Of a DNA stretch of 45,992 bases, positions 28,981 to 36,727 are shown in pieces. Origin of the DNA: Clostridiales bacterium (GTDB taxonomy: Bacteria > Bacillota > Clostridia > Mahellales > Mahellaceae); contig JASGMM010000007.1 in the NCBI GenBank assembly GCA_030156435.1, positions 1 through 45,992 on the forward strand, in the 5' to 3' direction. Each line of letters starts with the position of its first letter. Within the stretch, counting starts at the first letter, position 1. A program made the translations under genes and the position numbers. The notes under the pieces were generated by a model that saw only the letters and a list, made by a program, of their open reading frames with translations, was not told the DNA's origin and searched no databases.

Positions 28981-29015
28981 AGTCCAAATAAGAGTGATAA
29001 AAAAGGGGTGTAAAA

Positions 29016-31214
29016 ATGGCTTATTCTTTAGAGAATACTATAGAACAGGAAATATACGGTTTCTTAACGGCCCAAGATATTGAAGAAGAAGAATTGCCGC
29101 AGCGTATAAAAGAGCAAATACTAAGAGGCAGCGTATATGCCGAGTTTCCTACTGCTAAAGATGGCAGCTATAGGTTGGTATTATTTAGGTTGGCATCTCC
29201 GGTTACTATGAGGGAAGAGGTGTTTTTGGGTTCTATTCTCTTGAATTCGTTTTTGAGCCAAAATGTGCTATTGGCATGTCAAGGTAAGCAGATGGGTCAT
29301 ATTGCTATGGTAGCTAATGATTTGGAGAACTTTTATTACCTTTGGTACACCGATGAAACGTTGGATAAGCTGTTGGAAATATATCGGCAGCAGTTAGAGA
29401 ATAATCTGCTTGATCTCTATTTAGGGCCACAGAATGAAGAGAAGGGCATACACGGCGATATATACAAGCTTTTCGATTTCCATAAGAATAACATAGAGGC
29501 TTTTCCTATATTTGCTATGCCAAGGGCTTATGTGCCTGAGCTGGGGGAGATAGCTCGTAAATTGTTGCTGCAGCGTATAAATGATTTTGATTTCCACAGC
29601 CAAGCTAACCCTACCAAAATAACGGCTAATATGGCATTTTTCCTGTCTCGCGAAGGAAATGAATTCCAATCGCCATATGTTCTAATTGCCCGTATGACTG
29701 GGAGGTATGGTTCAAAGACGGGCATAACTGTTCGGGAATTAAGTAGGGCATTTAATATATCCGATACATATGATTTAAGCACGAAGACCGGCGAAACCGC
29801 ATGTGCAAAGGATATAAAAGAAAGCCTTGGTAAGGCCAAATATTCACCGGATCGCACGAAGGCATTATTTACCGAAATCGTGAATATAGGTGATAAGTTA
29901 GCAAAAAATGAGCCCGATGAATGGGATATGAAATACGCCAGAGATAAAGCGTTGGAGTTGTCTCCTGCTGAACTGATAGATGAACTGCTCGGTCAATGCC
30001 AAATGGGGTATTTAATGCTCGGTGATCACAAAGAAGATGCAAAAGGTATATATTGCCGGTGTTGCGGCGCTAATGTGGCTGAGCTTAAAGAGAACCACAT
30101 CATAATGGGAGAGGATGTTGGTAAGTACCACAATCAGTTTGTCAACCATGATGCGGATGCAGATACGAAAATATGCATAAAATGCTGCGTGCAATCTTAT
30201 TTGGCGCTTAGAGTGACGGGTAATATAGCCGGTAGTCTAGCCTTTGTTCCATGCCAATCGAGTATGATATTTCATTTTGGCGATCATACTGATGCCGATA
30301 TCAAAAATATAGCTGCTTTATTAAAGCAAGTATTTACTCTGGTAAAGGCAAGAAAGGCTAATAAAAGGATTCTATATGAGTTAAGGACAAAGAAAAACGA
30401 GATGGTTAAAAAATTGGATAGCACGAAGTCATCAAGGAAACAAAATGAACTTCAGGAACAACTGAACGAAGTTGATGAGGCTTTACAAAGAGCGATGAAT
30501 GAAGATGCCGCCTATGTGGAATTGCTTAAACAACAACTTAAGTATAAAATTGATCCTGATACCGATCCGGCTATAGATGTCTTTTCTGAGGCAGACATCG
30601 ATATTGATATACCCGAAAACTATGTTTTTGGTATAGGATTAGGTAACTATAGGCTCATGGCCTTTATTCTGCCTGAATTTAGAAACTACGACAATAAAAA
30701 ATCCCACGATTTTGTGCAACAGAAATTCAACAACAGCAAGATAACCAATATAACCGTTTTGGCGTTTTTGCGTAAATTATGCGGTTGTAACGGCCCATAT
30801 TATTATATGACTTTACCGGCACTGGATGAAAGGAATTTCTCCACCGATACCTTCTATGTACATGATAAAGAATACAGCGCTGAGGAGGTGATGGGATATT
30901 TTGAGCTTTTTACCGAATTCAGCGGTCAAGTAATGAAACGGGGCAGGGACAATAATCTTGTTAGAAAGATGATTTTAGCTGAGCGTATGCTGTACGATCC
31001 TCTTATCACGCTCTCCGAAGTTATGCGTCATTCCAGAGCGTTGTCGATGGATAACGCGGATAAATACCATGTTATAATTGATCCTATCTCCAGGCAGCCG
31101 GATCTCAATAAATATCTATACTTATACCTTAAGTCAAGGGATTTTGAAATATCTAATAATAAGGAGATGAAGCAATATGGAAGAATTTGCATTGAGCGAA
31201 AAAGAATTAGATGA
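29016..31214 (+). CDS. Type I-D-like effector large subunit (Cas10d/Csc3-like) without HD domain
   Basis: Large protein of 732 residues in the place of the effector large subunit. A zinc-binding region with CRCCG (about residue 346) and CIKCC (about 386) recalls the zinc finger of Cas10d. A long charged helix, probably coiled coil, covers about residues 442-510 (ELRTKKNEMVKKL onwards). No HD motif is found at the N-terminus, unlike typical type I-D Cas10d, and no GGDD cyclase motif is present, so it should not make cyclic oligoadenylate. The HD nuclease is encoded separately at 39493. I place it as Cas10d-like from context (Csc1- and Csc2-like neighbours) and the zinc region; a divergent Cas8 is the alternative. 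Confidence 0.65.
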   Translation: MAYSLENTIEQEIYGFLTAQDIEEEELPQRIKEQILRGSVYAEFPTAKDGSYRLVLFRLASPVTMREEVFLGSILLNSFLSQNVLLACQGKQMGHIAMVANDLENFYYLWYTDETLDKLLEIYRQQLENNLLDLYLGPQNEEKGIHGDIYKLFDFHKNNIEAFPIFAMPRAYVPELGEIARKLLLQRINDFDFHSQANPTKITANMAFFLSREGNEFQSPYVLIARMTGRYGSKTGITVRELSRAFNISDTYDLSTKTGETACAKDIKESLGKAKYSPDRTKALFTEIVNIGDKLAKNEPDEWDMKYARDKALELSPAELIDELLGQCQMGYLMLGDHKEDAKGIYCRCCGANVAELKENHIIMGEDVGKYHNQFVNHDADADTKICIKCCVQSYLALRVTGNIAGSLAFVPCQSSMIFHFGDHTDADIKNIAALLKQVFTLVKARKANKRILYELRTKKNEMVKKLDSTKSSRKQNELQEQLNEVDEALQRAMNEDAAYVELLKQQLKYKIDPDTDPAIDVFSEADIDIDIPENYVFGIGLGNYRLMAFILPEFRNYDNKKSHDFVQQKFNNSKITNITVLAFLRKLCGCNGPYYYMTLPALDERNFSTDTFYVHDKEYSAEEVMGYFELFTEFSGQVMKRGRDNNLVRKMILAERMLYDPLITLSEVMRHSRALSMDNADKYHVIIDPISRQPDLNKYLYLYLKSRDFEISNNKEMKQYGRICIERKRIR

Positions 31215-31851
31215 GTTTTGCTATACGGTGTTTAAGGCTATGGATGCTTTAGGTTTTCTCCCCATATCTTTAAAGAGCCGTGAAGCGACACCAAGCCGTT
31301 TGGAGAAATATCCGCGACTTTTGTTAGGATATTTGCAGCGCTACGATGATTCTATCATTGCTTTTAAGGAATGGGAAAGTAAATTGCTGCGTGATGTGCC
31401 GAGCGATGATGCTAACTTTCGCAAGGATAAATACTTTGGGGTGGTCAGCAACGTCGAGAAATGGCTGGAGAATCACAAAGATATGTTCAGTGGCAGAAAT
31501 AAAAAACTGGTCATACAACATTTGCGCGGTAGCTTATATGCTCGTATATTTGCATATATGTATCCGCGCCGAGCCATATGCTTTGCGGTCAGCGATGAAA
31601 TGCGGGATAGGAAAGGCTCGTATGAAGAAGCGTTGCAGCAGTTTGATAATATAGTTGCGCAATCCCGTGAACTGCATGATATCAAAGGTATTATGGACGA
31701 TGAAGAATGGAATATGGCGTTGACTGACGCTAAGCAGATATTCGCTGATGCATCTGGGTTTTACAGGAAAGTTATTGAAGGAAAAATGAAGGAGACAAAA
31801 GAAACGATAGAAGGAATAGAAAGGGAGGACGATTACTATGATGAGCGATAA
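31177..31851 (+). CDS. Helical protein overlapping the large subunit gene; candidate small subunit (Cas11-like)
   Basis: Protein of 224 residues, almost entirely predicted helix, with a very acidic C-terminus (EREDDYYDER). I recognise no domain. The start overlaps the large subunit gene by 38 bases and has its own AAGGAG site at about 31160; the end overlaps cas7 by 14 bases. In known type I-D systems the small subunit Cas11d is an internal product of the cas10d 3' end. A separate overlapping gene at the same place could do that job here. Size and helicity fit, but sequence similarity is not evident to me. Confidence 0.5.
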   Translation: MEEFALSEKELDEFCYTVFKAMDALGFLPISLKSREATPSRLEKYPRLLLGYLQRYDDSIIAFKEWESKLLRDVPSDDANFRKDKYFGVVSNVEKWLENHKDMFSGRNKKLVIQHLRGSLYARIFAYMYPRRAICFAVSDEMRDRKGSYEEALQQFDNIVAQSRELHDIKGIMDDEEWNMALTDAKQIFADASGFYRKVIEGKMKETKETIEGIEREDDYYDER

Positions 31852-32818
31852 TCTGAGCAATTTTATAAAACAAATGAATGAATTGAAAGATGTATTGGAA
31901 CCACAGCCCTTTGGTAATGGTGGAAAGAAAATAGCCAAGCCTTCTATGGTAAAGAAAGTGGCAACCATTATAGGGGTTAAAACTACTGCCTCCAGGTTTA
32001 TACCGGTTTCTCATGAGGGCTATTCAACAGATACTTACATAGATAGGGTGGATATTTTTGGTGTAAACAGGGCTGAATTTATAGGCCGTAAGCAAAAAGG
32101 GATAGAACGCAGAGCGCATATGACCATGTTCCGGGAGTTATTGGAAAACATGTCCGGTCAAAAATGGGAGGACGTATTTAAAAAGTACTTCGGTGATACG
32201 TGCATAATTCCCGATGATCTCTGCCTTGCCTGTTGGAATTGCTCATTGTTTGGCGGATTAGAAGCCGGGAAAGGCGCTGTTTTTTCTAGAATAAGGTATT
32301 TTGACACTTACTCTATTGAACCGGCAGAATTTGCAGTGGCCATGGAAGGCAGTGAAGAAGGTATGGCTATAGGTAATACTGTATCTGAGAATTTATCGGC
32401 AAAACGTGGTTCTGATTCATATCATCAATATGAATACGTAAAAGCCGGTACGCATTTTCCATTTATCGCTATAATTGAGAATCCGACATTATTAGATGTC
32501 ATAGGGTACATAAGGGCTGTGCGTATAGCGGATAATCAAGGGTACGGCAAATACTCAGCTAACCATGGTAAGTTTGACACTCAATTTTTAGCCGTTTCAA
32601 CCGGCTATCCACGATTTTCTGTGTTGGATATGATAGAGTGGGCGGGGGAAGATTACTCGATAAAAAATGTACTTGATATGTTTAACGGCAAGAAGCCGGG
32701 CGTTGAGTTTGATACGGTAACCGATGTACCTATAGCCCTTTACGGAGATGAAATAGACGAGATGGCGCAGCTATTATCCAGAGAGTTTAAAATGTATTTT
32801 GAGATGTTAAAGGGATGA
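31838..32818 (+). CDS. cas7: Cas7 backbone protein, Csc2-like
   Basis: RAMP protein of 326 residues, expected to form the crRNA-binding filament of the effector. It has a cysteine motif LCLACWNCSLFGG (C129, C132, C135), then FSRIRYFDTYSIEPAEF and EYVKAGTHFPFIAIIENP, followed by a region rich in Gly/Tyr (NQGYGKYSANHG). The order CxxC / FG / TFP-like / DP-like / R-x-YG resembles Csc2 of type I-D. The ATG at 31838 or 31841 may be used. The stop overlaps the cas5 start in an ATGA arrangement. Confidence 0.75.
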   Translation: MMSDNLSNFIKQMNELKDVLEPQPFGNGGKKIAKPSMVKKVATIIGVKTTASRFIPVSHEGYSTDTYIDRVDIFGVNRAEFIGRKQKGIERRAHMTMFRELLENMSGQKWEDVFKKYFGDTCIIPDDLCLACWNCSLFGGLEAGKGAVFSRIRYFDTYSIEPAEFAVAMEGSEEGMAIGNTVSENLSAKRGSDSYHQYEYVKAGTHFPFIAIIENPTLLDVIGYIRAVRIADNQGYGKYSANHGKFDTQFLAVSTGYPRFSVLDMIEWAGEDYSIKNVLDMFNGKKPGVEFDTVTDVPIALYGDEIDEMAQLLSREFKMYFEMLKG

Positions 32819-33585
32819 TTGACATGGAGTTATTTTGCAGACGTTTCGTCTTGCGTAACTGTGGGCGCTTTTTACACATAAGCTCCGATTTCGGTTCAAA
32901 ATATAAAACTCATTTATTTGTTACATCAGAGGCCTTATATGCGGGTATGACCAGGGAAATGACGCGAAAGCCTAAAATGGTGGATATAAAAGAAGATGTA
33001 TATGATTTTTATGCCACTTATGATATCGCAGGATTCCCGGTATGGTTTACTCCCGGCATATTTGTGGAGGACACCGCGATTTTGGAACCGATTAGGTCGC
33101 GCAAGATGATCGATGTAAATACTTTTAACGTTATGGATGAAGATTATCCCGGTACAGGATCGGGCAAGAAACGGCATTCATCCCCTACTTACGGCACTAT
33201 GGAGAGCATATTGCCGGGTAATTACCTCGTATTTTTTGGGTTTTCGACATGTGAAAAATATTTGAGTAGTTATCAAATGGGGAGCGTTTATATGTTGGGC
33301 AAAAAGCGCACTATGTGTCAAATAGTTGATATGTCGCCAGTATGTTTATGTGATTACGATAGGAATGGAGATGTTTACCCCGTACAGATTGATCACATGC
33401 AAATCAATGATTTCTCTGAATATACTATACACGCTGTGACTATGCGGTATATGCTTGTAAGCGGCTTGTATAAGAAAGAAGTGGTTAAATGCCGCTTTAG
33501 CGGTAACGGTTTTGAAGATGGTAATTGTATTCCGGCTCAAGAATACGCTTTCCCTTTAGCCGCTATACCTGAAGCCCTTTCTTGA
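32815..33585 (+). CDS. cas5: Cas5 protein, Csc1-like
   Basis: RAMP protein of 256 residues that should cap the 5' tag end of the crRNA. The recognisable part is FPVWFTPGIF (a Y/W-TPA-like motif of Csc1), a proline/glycine turn ESILPGNYLVFFGF and SVYMLGKKRTMCQI, matching the Csc1 pattern of a hydrophobic strand followed by LGK. Assignment is by these short motifs and by position after the Csc2-like gene. Two starts are possible, 32815 (ATGA overlap) and 32824 (better spaced from AAAGGG). Confidence 0.7.
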   Translation: MIDMELFCRRFVLRNCGRFLHISSDFGSKYKTHLFVTSEALYAGMTREMTRKPKMVDIKEDVYDFYATYDIAGFPVWFTPGIFVEDTAILEPIRSRKMIDVNTFNVMDEDYPGTGSGKKRHSSPTYGTMESILPGNYLVFFGFSTCEKYLSSYQMGSVYMLGKKRTMCQIVDMSPVCLCDYDRNGDVYPVQIDHMQINDFSEYTIHAVTMRYMLVSGLYKKEVVKCRFSGNGFEDGNCIPAQEYAFPLAAIPEALS

Positions 33586-33733
33586 GTGGAGGAACTCGCC
33601 TCTATCTTCAGTTGATAAGGGTTGGGGATGGGGGCGGGCACTTCGCTTAAAAGGCGATCTTAAAGTAATTGGTTGAGTTCTGATTTGTTTTAAATTAATG
33701 AGGTGAAATAATTGCATATAGTGATTTATTATA
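33586..33733 (+). other. Upstream part of the cas5-cas1 gap
   Basis: No gene is supported. The stretch is G-rich near 33618-33640 and has a GAGGTGAAATAA sequence at about 33700 that would place a ribosome site before a TTG at 33713. The frame behind it (MHIVIYYSF) ends inside the first degenerate repeat after 15 codons and is probably not a gene. Confidence 0.4.
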
Positions 33734-33865
33734 GTTTCACTCTAAGACCCGATATATAATGGGGATTGAAAGGGTTTTTAGTCGACCTAAGAAGAATTGA
33801 AACATAGATATATAATTTAAAGACCCGATATAATGGGGATTGAAAAGTATAAAGGGGATTGAAAG
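33734..33865 (+). repeat. Degenerate CRISPR repeats (mini-array relic) between cas5 and cas1
   Basis: Three pieces of the array repeat in the same orientation. The first, 33734-33772, is nearly complete, with GTTTCACTC at the start, a two-base insertion (GATATATAAT for GAGATAAT) and the normal end GGGGATTGAAAG. The second, 33818-33847, lacks the first ten bases, has GATATAAT and an extra A. The third, 33854-33865, is only GGGGATTGAAAG. A 45-base spacer-like piece lies between the first two and contains one more repeat-like end, ATTGAAAC. It may be an old array, a regulatory crRNA-like gene, or the cas1 promoter. Confidence 0.85.
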
Positions 33866-33892
33866 GAAGACGAAGGGTGAATCAATATATTT

Positions 33893-34900
33893 ATGGACAT
33901 TGTAGTAGATGATTTCGGCATATCCTTAGGGAAGAAAAGCGAGAGATTGCTGATAAAAAAGAAAGGCGAAGTTTTGAGTGAAATACCGTTTTTCGATGTT
34001 TCACAAATAATTATTTCATCTTCCGGTGTTTCTATATCAACGGATGTAATACAAGAATGCATGGCTAACGGTATACAGATCAGTTTCCTCAGTTTTAACG
34101 GTCAGCCGTATGCGCGTATTTCCTCACCGAATCTCACAGGCACGGTCATTACTCGCCGCGAGCAGCTTATGGCATATAACGACAAACGCAGTGTGCTTTT
34201 GTCGAAGGAGATTATTAACGGTAAGATAAGAAACCAAGGCAACGTGCTTAAATACTTTGCACGCTATTGTAAAAATGCTGATCCAAAGCTCTATAGGCAG
34301 ATGTACGAGGGGGTGGGACAATTGGATGCTAGGCTATCGGAGCTTGCGGTTATCGATGGGGATAAAATAGACGACGTAAGGTTACAAATAATGTCTGTAG
34401 AGGGCAGAGCATCCGATATATATTGGCAAAATGTAAGATTGTTGCTTCAAGATAAGGTGGATTTTGCTAAAAGAGAGCATCGGGGAGCGACTGATCCTGT
34501 TAATTCGTTGCTTAATTATGGTTACGGTATGCTCTATTCGCAAATATGGGGAGCATTGATCTTGGCCGGACTGGAACCATTCGCCGGTTTCATGCATGTT
34601 GATAGGCCGGGCAAACCCTCCATGACGTTAGACCTTATAGAGGAATTTCGCCAGACCGTTGTGGACAGAGTAGTTGTAGCCATGATACGTAAAGGTGCCG
34701 AAGTTGAGCTGGTGGAGGGGAGACTAACGGATCAGATACGTAAAACGCTTATATCCAAGATAAACGAGAGATTGGACAGCAAAGAAAAATATGATGGCAA
34801 AGATTTTACGATACGTACTATAATACAGAAACAAGCGCGGCGGATTGCTACTTATTTACGCGGCGAAAATAAATATAAGGCTTTTGTGGGTAAATGGTAA
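33893..34900 (+). CDS. cas1: CRISPR integrase Cas1
   Basis: Cas1 of 335 residues, the metal-dependent integrase that with Cas2 inserts new spacers at the leader end. The catalytic ligands are E170 in SVEGRASDIYW, H235 in GFMHVDRPGKPSM and E250 (with D247) in LDLIEEFR. The N-terminal beta-strand domain and the C-terminal helical domain are both complete, and KQARRIATYLRGE near the end is typical. No strong ribosome site is seen directly before the ATG; the degenerate repeats end 28 bases upstream. It opens the adaptation-helicase operon. Confidence 0.97.
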   Translation: MDIVVDDFGISLGKKSERLLIKKKGEVLSEIPFFDVSQIIISSSGVSISTDVIQECMANGIQISFLSFNGQPYARISSPNLTGTVITRREQLMAYNDKRSVLLSKEIINGKIRNQGNVLKYFARYCKNADPKLYRQMYEGVGQLDARLSELAVIDGDKIDDVRLQIMSVEGRASDIYWQNVRLLLQDKVDFAKREHRGATDPVNSLLNYGYGMLYSQIWGALILAGLEPFAGFMHVDRPGKPSMTLDLIEEFRQTVVDRVVVAMIRKGAEVELVEGRLTDQIRKTLISKINERLDSKEKYDGKDFTIRTIIQKQARRIATYLRGENKYKAFVGKW

Positions 34901-34912
34901 AGGAGGTGACCT

Positions 34913-35188
34913 ATGAAAACATTGGTTATTTTCGATATACCGTCGAATAAGATAAGAAACAAAATAGGAGAGGCATGCAAAGACTATGGCTTGATGCGCA
35001 TACAAAAAAGTTCTTTTTTTGGCGATATAAATAATAATAGGCGAGAAGAATTGAGGCTGAGGCTAAAGAAGATATTAGATATAAGAGAAGGCAATATACA
35101 AATGTTTCCTATATGTGACAAAGATCTACAAATGCGAAAGGTTATCATTAATCAAAAGGAAGAGCTGTCATATGAAACCGATAACTAA
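34913..35188 (+). CDS. cas2: CRISPR adaptation protein Cas2
   Basis: Cas2 of 91 residues, the ferredoxin-fold dimer at the core of the Cas1-Cas2 integration complex. It starts MKTLVIFDIPSNKIRNKI with the conserved D8, and RIQKSSFFGDI is the usual second motif. The strong AAAGGAGGTGACC ribosome site before the ATG is nearly a perfect anti-SD match. Its last six codons overlap the start of cas4. Confidence 0.96.
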   Translation: MKTLVIFDIPSNKIRNKIGEACKDYGLMRIQKSSFFGDINNNRREELRLRLKKILDIREGNIQMFPICDKDLQMRKVIINQKEELSYETDN

Positions 35189-35783
35189 TGATAAGATAGC
35201 GGACATGATAAACGTAACCGATATAAAACAATATATATATTGTCCCAGGATAATATATTATACGTATGTTATGCCCGTAGAGAAAAAATTGTCCTTTAAA
35301 ATGGAGTATGGCAAAGAACAACATATGGAATTAGATCGGCTGGAAAAACGGCGCAAGTTTGTATCTTACGGTTTCGCTGAAGGAAAAAGGATATTTCATT
35401 TGACCGTTGCGTCCGAGAGATTGAATCTTTTGGGCGTGATAGATATGGTTATAGAGGCATATAACGGCCATATGAAATTCTATTACCCGGTGGAGTTCAA
35501 AAACACCTCCGGTAGAATCCAGCTAAATCATAAATATCAGTTAACGGCCTACGCTATGCTTTTGGAACAATGGTCTGATAAACCTGTGGGGAATGGTTTT
35601 ATATATATTATTCCATCTAAGGATATTTACTCCGTGGCGATTACTCAAAATATGAGGGACTATGTAAAACGCGTTATCGGTGCCATTTATAATATTATAA
35701 AATCGGAGAGTTATCCCGAAACGCGTTCAATGAGATGCTGCCATGACTGTGAATATAAGAATTATTGTGCTGATTTGGGGTGA
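35172..35783 (+). CDS. cas4: Cas4 exonuclease
   Basis: PD-(D/E)XK nuclease of 203 residues with an iron-sulfur cluster, used to trim new spacers and choose the PAM end. Cluster cysteines are C24 (IYCPRIIYY) and C190, C193 and C199 near the end. The nuclease core is H50, D91 (LLGVIDMVIE), E108 and K110 (YPVEFKNTSG), followed by the QLTAYAMLL helix. All key residues are present. The ATG at 35172 follows AAGGAAGAG and overlaps cas2 by 17 bases. A second Cas4-family gene follows after 4 bases. Confidence 0.95.
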   Translation: MKPITNDKIADMINVTDIKQYIYCPRIIYYTYVMPVEKKLSFKMEYGKEQHMELDRLEKRRKFVSYGFAEGKRIFHLTVASERLNLLGVIDMVIEAYNGHMKFYYPVEFKNTSGRIQLNHKYQLTAYAMLLEQWSDKPVGNGFIYIIPSKDIYSVAITQNMRDYVKRVIGAIYNIIKSESYPETRSMRCCHDCEYKNYCADLG

Positions 35784-35787
35784 AGAT

Positions 35788-36705
35788 ATGTATTTCTTGA
35801 GTCAAGAAGAAAGGAAGCATTTGCTTAAAGGATATTTGCCGCGTTCACGAGAAGTCGATATTGCCGAAGAACTGCGTGGCTGGAATTGGAATGAGCCGCC
35901 CTTAGTTCCTATTTACGACATTAAACTTCCGTTGTATGAGATAGCCAATAAATATTGCGATACCGGACGAGATGTTTATTTGAAACGTGTGGAAAATGTT
36001 AAAGTACAGCCAAATACGGATATGATAACGGGCAGCGCATTTCACGGTATATTGGTATCCTTTATCGTAAAGGCTAAAAAACTGATATATAATTTGGGAG
36101 TCGACGAATACACTAAAATTTTTGATGAATTAAAAGTTCCGGATTATAATGCATTGGAAAGCCAGAACAGCTTATTGGATGCGACTGCGTATGAAAGCAT
36201 AAAGAGCAAAGCCCGATTGATATGGGAATATGAATATGCGCAGGCCGTAGGGCGTATACAGGATGTATTGGCGCGCCAACCATATGTAGGTGAGGATAGT
36301 CTGATATCCCTGGCTTTACCTGTAATAGTGGAGCAAAAATTAGATGGTTCGTTTTTAGGCTTGAGCCGTTATCTGAGCGCCGATGCTTTTACCCTTTCCG
36401 AGCCAATGGTGGTTGATCTGAAATTCGGCCCCAAAAAGGACTTCCATAGGCTTACTACGACAGGTTATGCGCTTGTCATGGAAAGCGTTTTTGAATTTCC
36501 AGTTAACGTAGGGTGTATAGTTTATGGTTATTTTAAAAACAATCGATTGATCATAGAGAAGGATTTTCACATTATAGATGATGAATTGCGTCAATGGTTT
36601 ATAGAACAAAGGGATGACCGAATGCGCATGATATACGAAAGTATGGATCCGGGAGTATCTGAGAATTGTTATGATTCGTGCCCGTATTATGGCGTATGTC
36701 ATTAG
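35788..36705 (+). CDS. csa1: Cas4-family protein Csa1
   Basis: Protein of 305 residues of the Csa1 family, a Cas4 relative found mostly with type I-A systems of archaea. The N-terminus MYFLSQEERKHLLKGYLPRS with EELRGWNWNEPPL, and CDTGRDVYLKRV, match what I know of that family. Nuclease-like motifs are LKFGPKK (MVVDLKFG) and the preceding acidic VEQKL, with a C-terminal cluster CYDSCPYYGVC plus the upstream Cys in KYCDTGRDVY. The ATG at 35788 follows GGGGTGAAG. Csa1 is thought to work with Cas4 in spacer processing; the pair here is complete. Confidence 0.85.
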   Translation: MYFLSQEERKHLLKGYLPRSREVDIAEELRGWNWNEPPLVPIYDIKLPLYEIANKYCDTGRDVYLKRVENVKVQPNTDMITGSAFHGILVSFIVKAKKLIYNLGVDEYTKIFDELKVPDYNALESQNSLLDATAYESIKSKARLIWEYEYAQAVGRIQDVLARQPYVGEDSLISLALPVIVEQKLDGSFLGLSRYLSADAFTLSEPMVVDLKFGPKKDFHRLTTTGYALVMESVFEFPVNVGCIVYGYFKNNRLIIEKDFHIIDDELRQWFIEQRDDRMRMIYESMDPGVSENCYDSCPYYGVCH

Positions 36706-36727
36706 ATAAAGAGGGTGAGAAGGGTAA

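Noticed and set aside
29016-31214. Large subunit as an active Cas10 cyclase that could feed Csm6
   Set aside because: No GGDD or similar palm motif found in the 732 residues; the zinc region and context fit a Cas10d-type, cyclase-dead subunit.
33713-33759. Tiny reading frame with TTG start and GAGGTGA before it, running into the first degenerate repeat
   Set aside because: Only 15 codons, ends inside the repeat; most likely chance.
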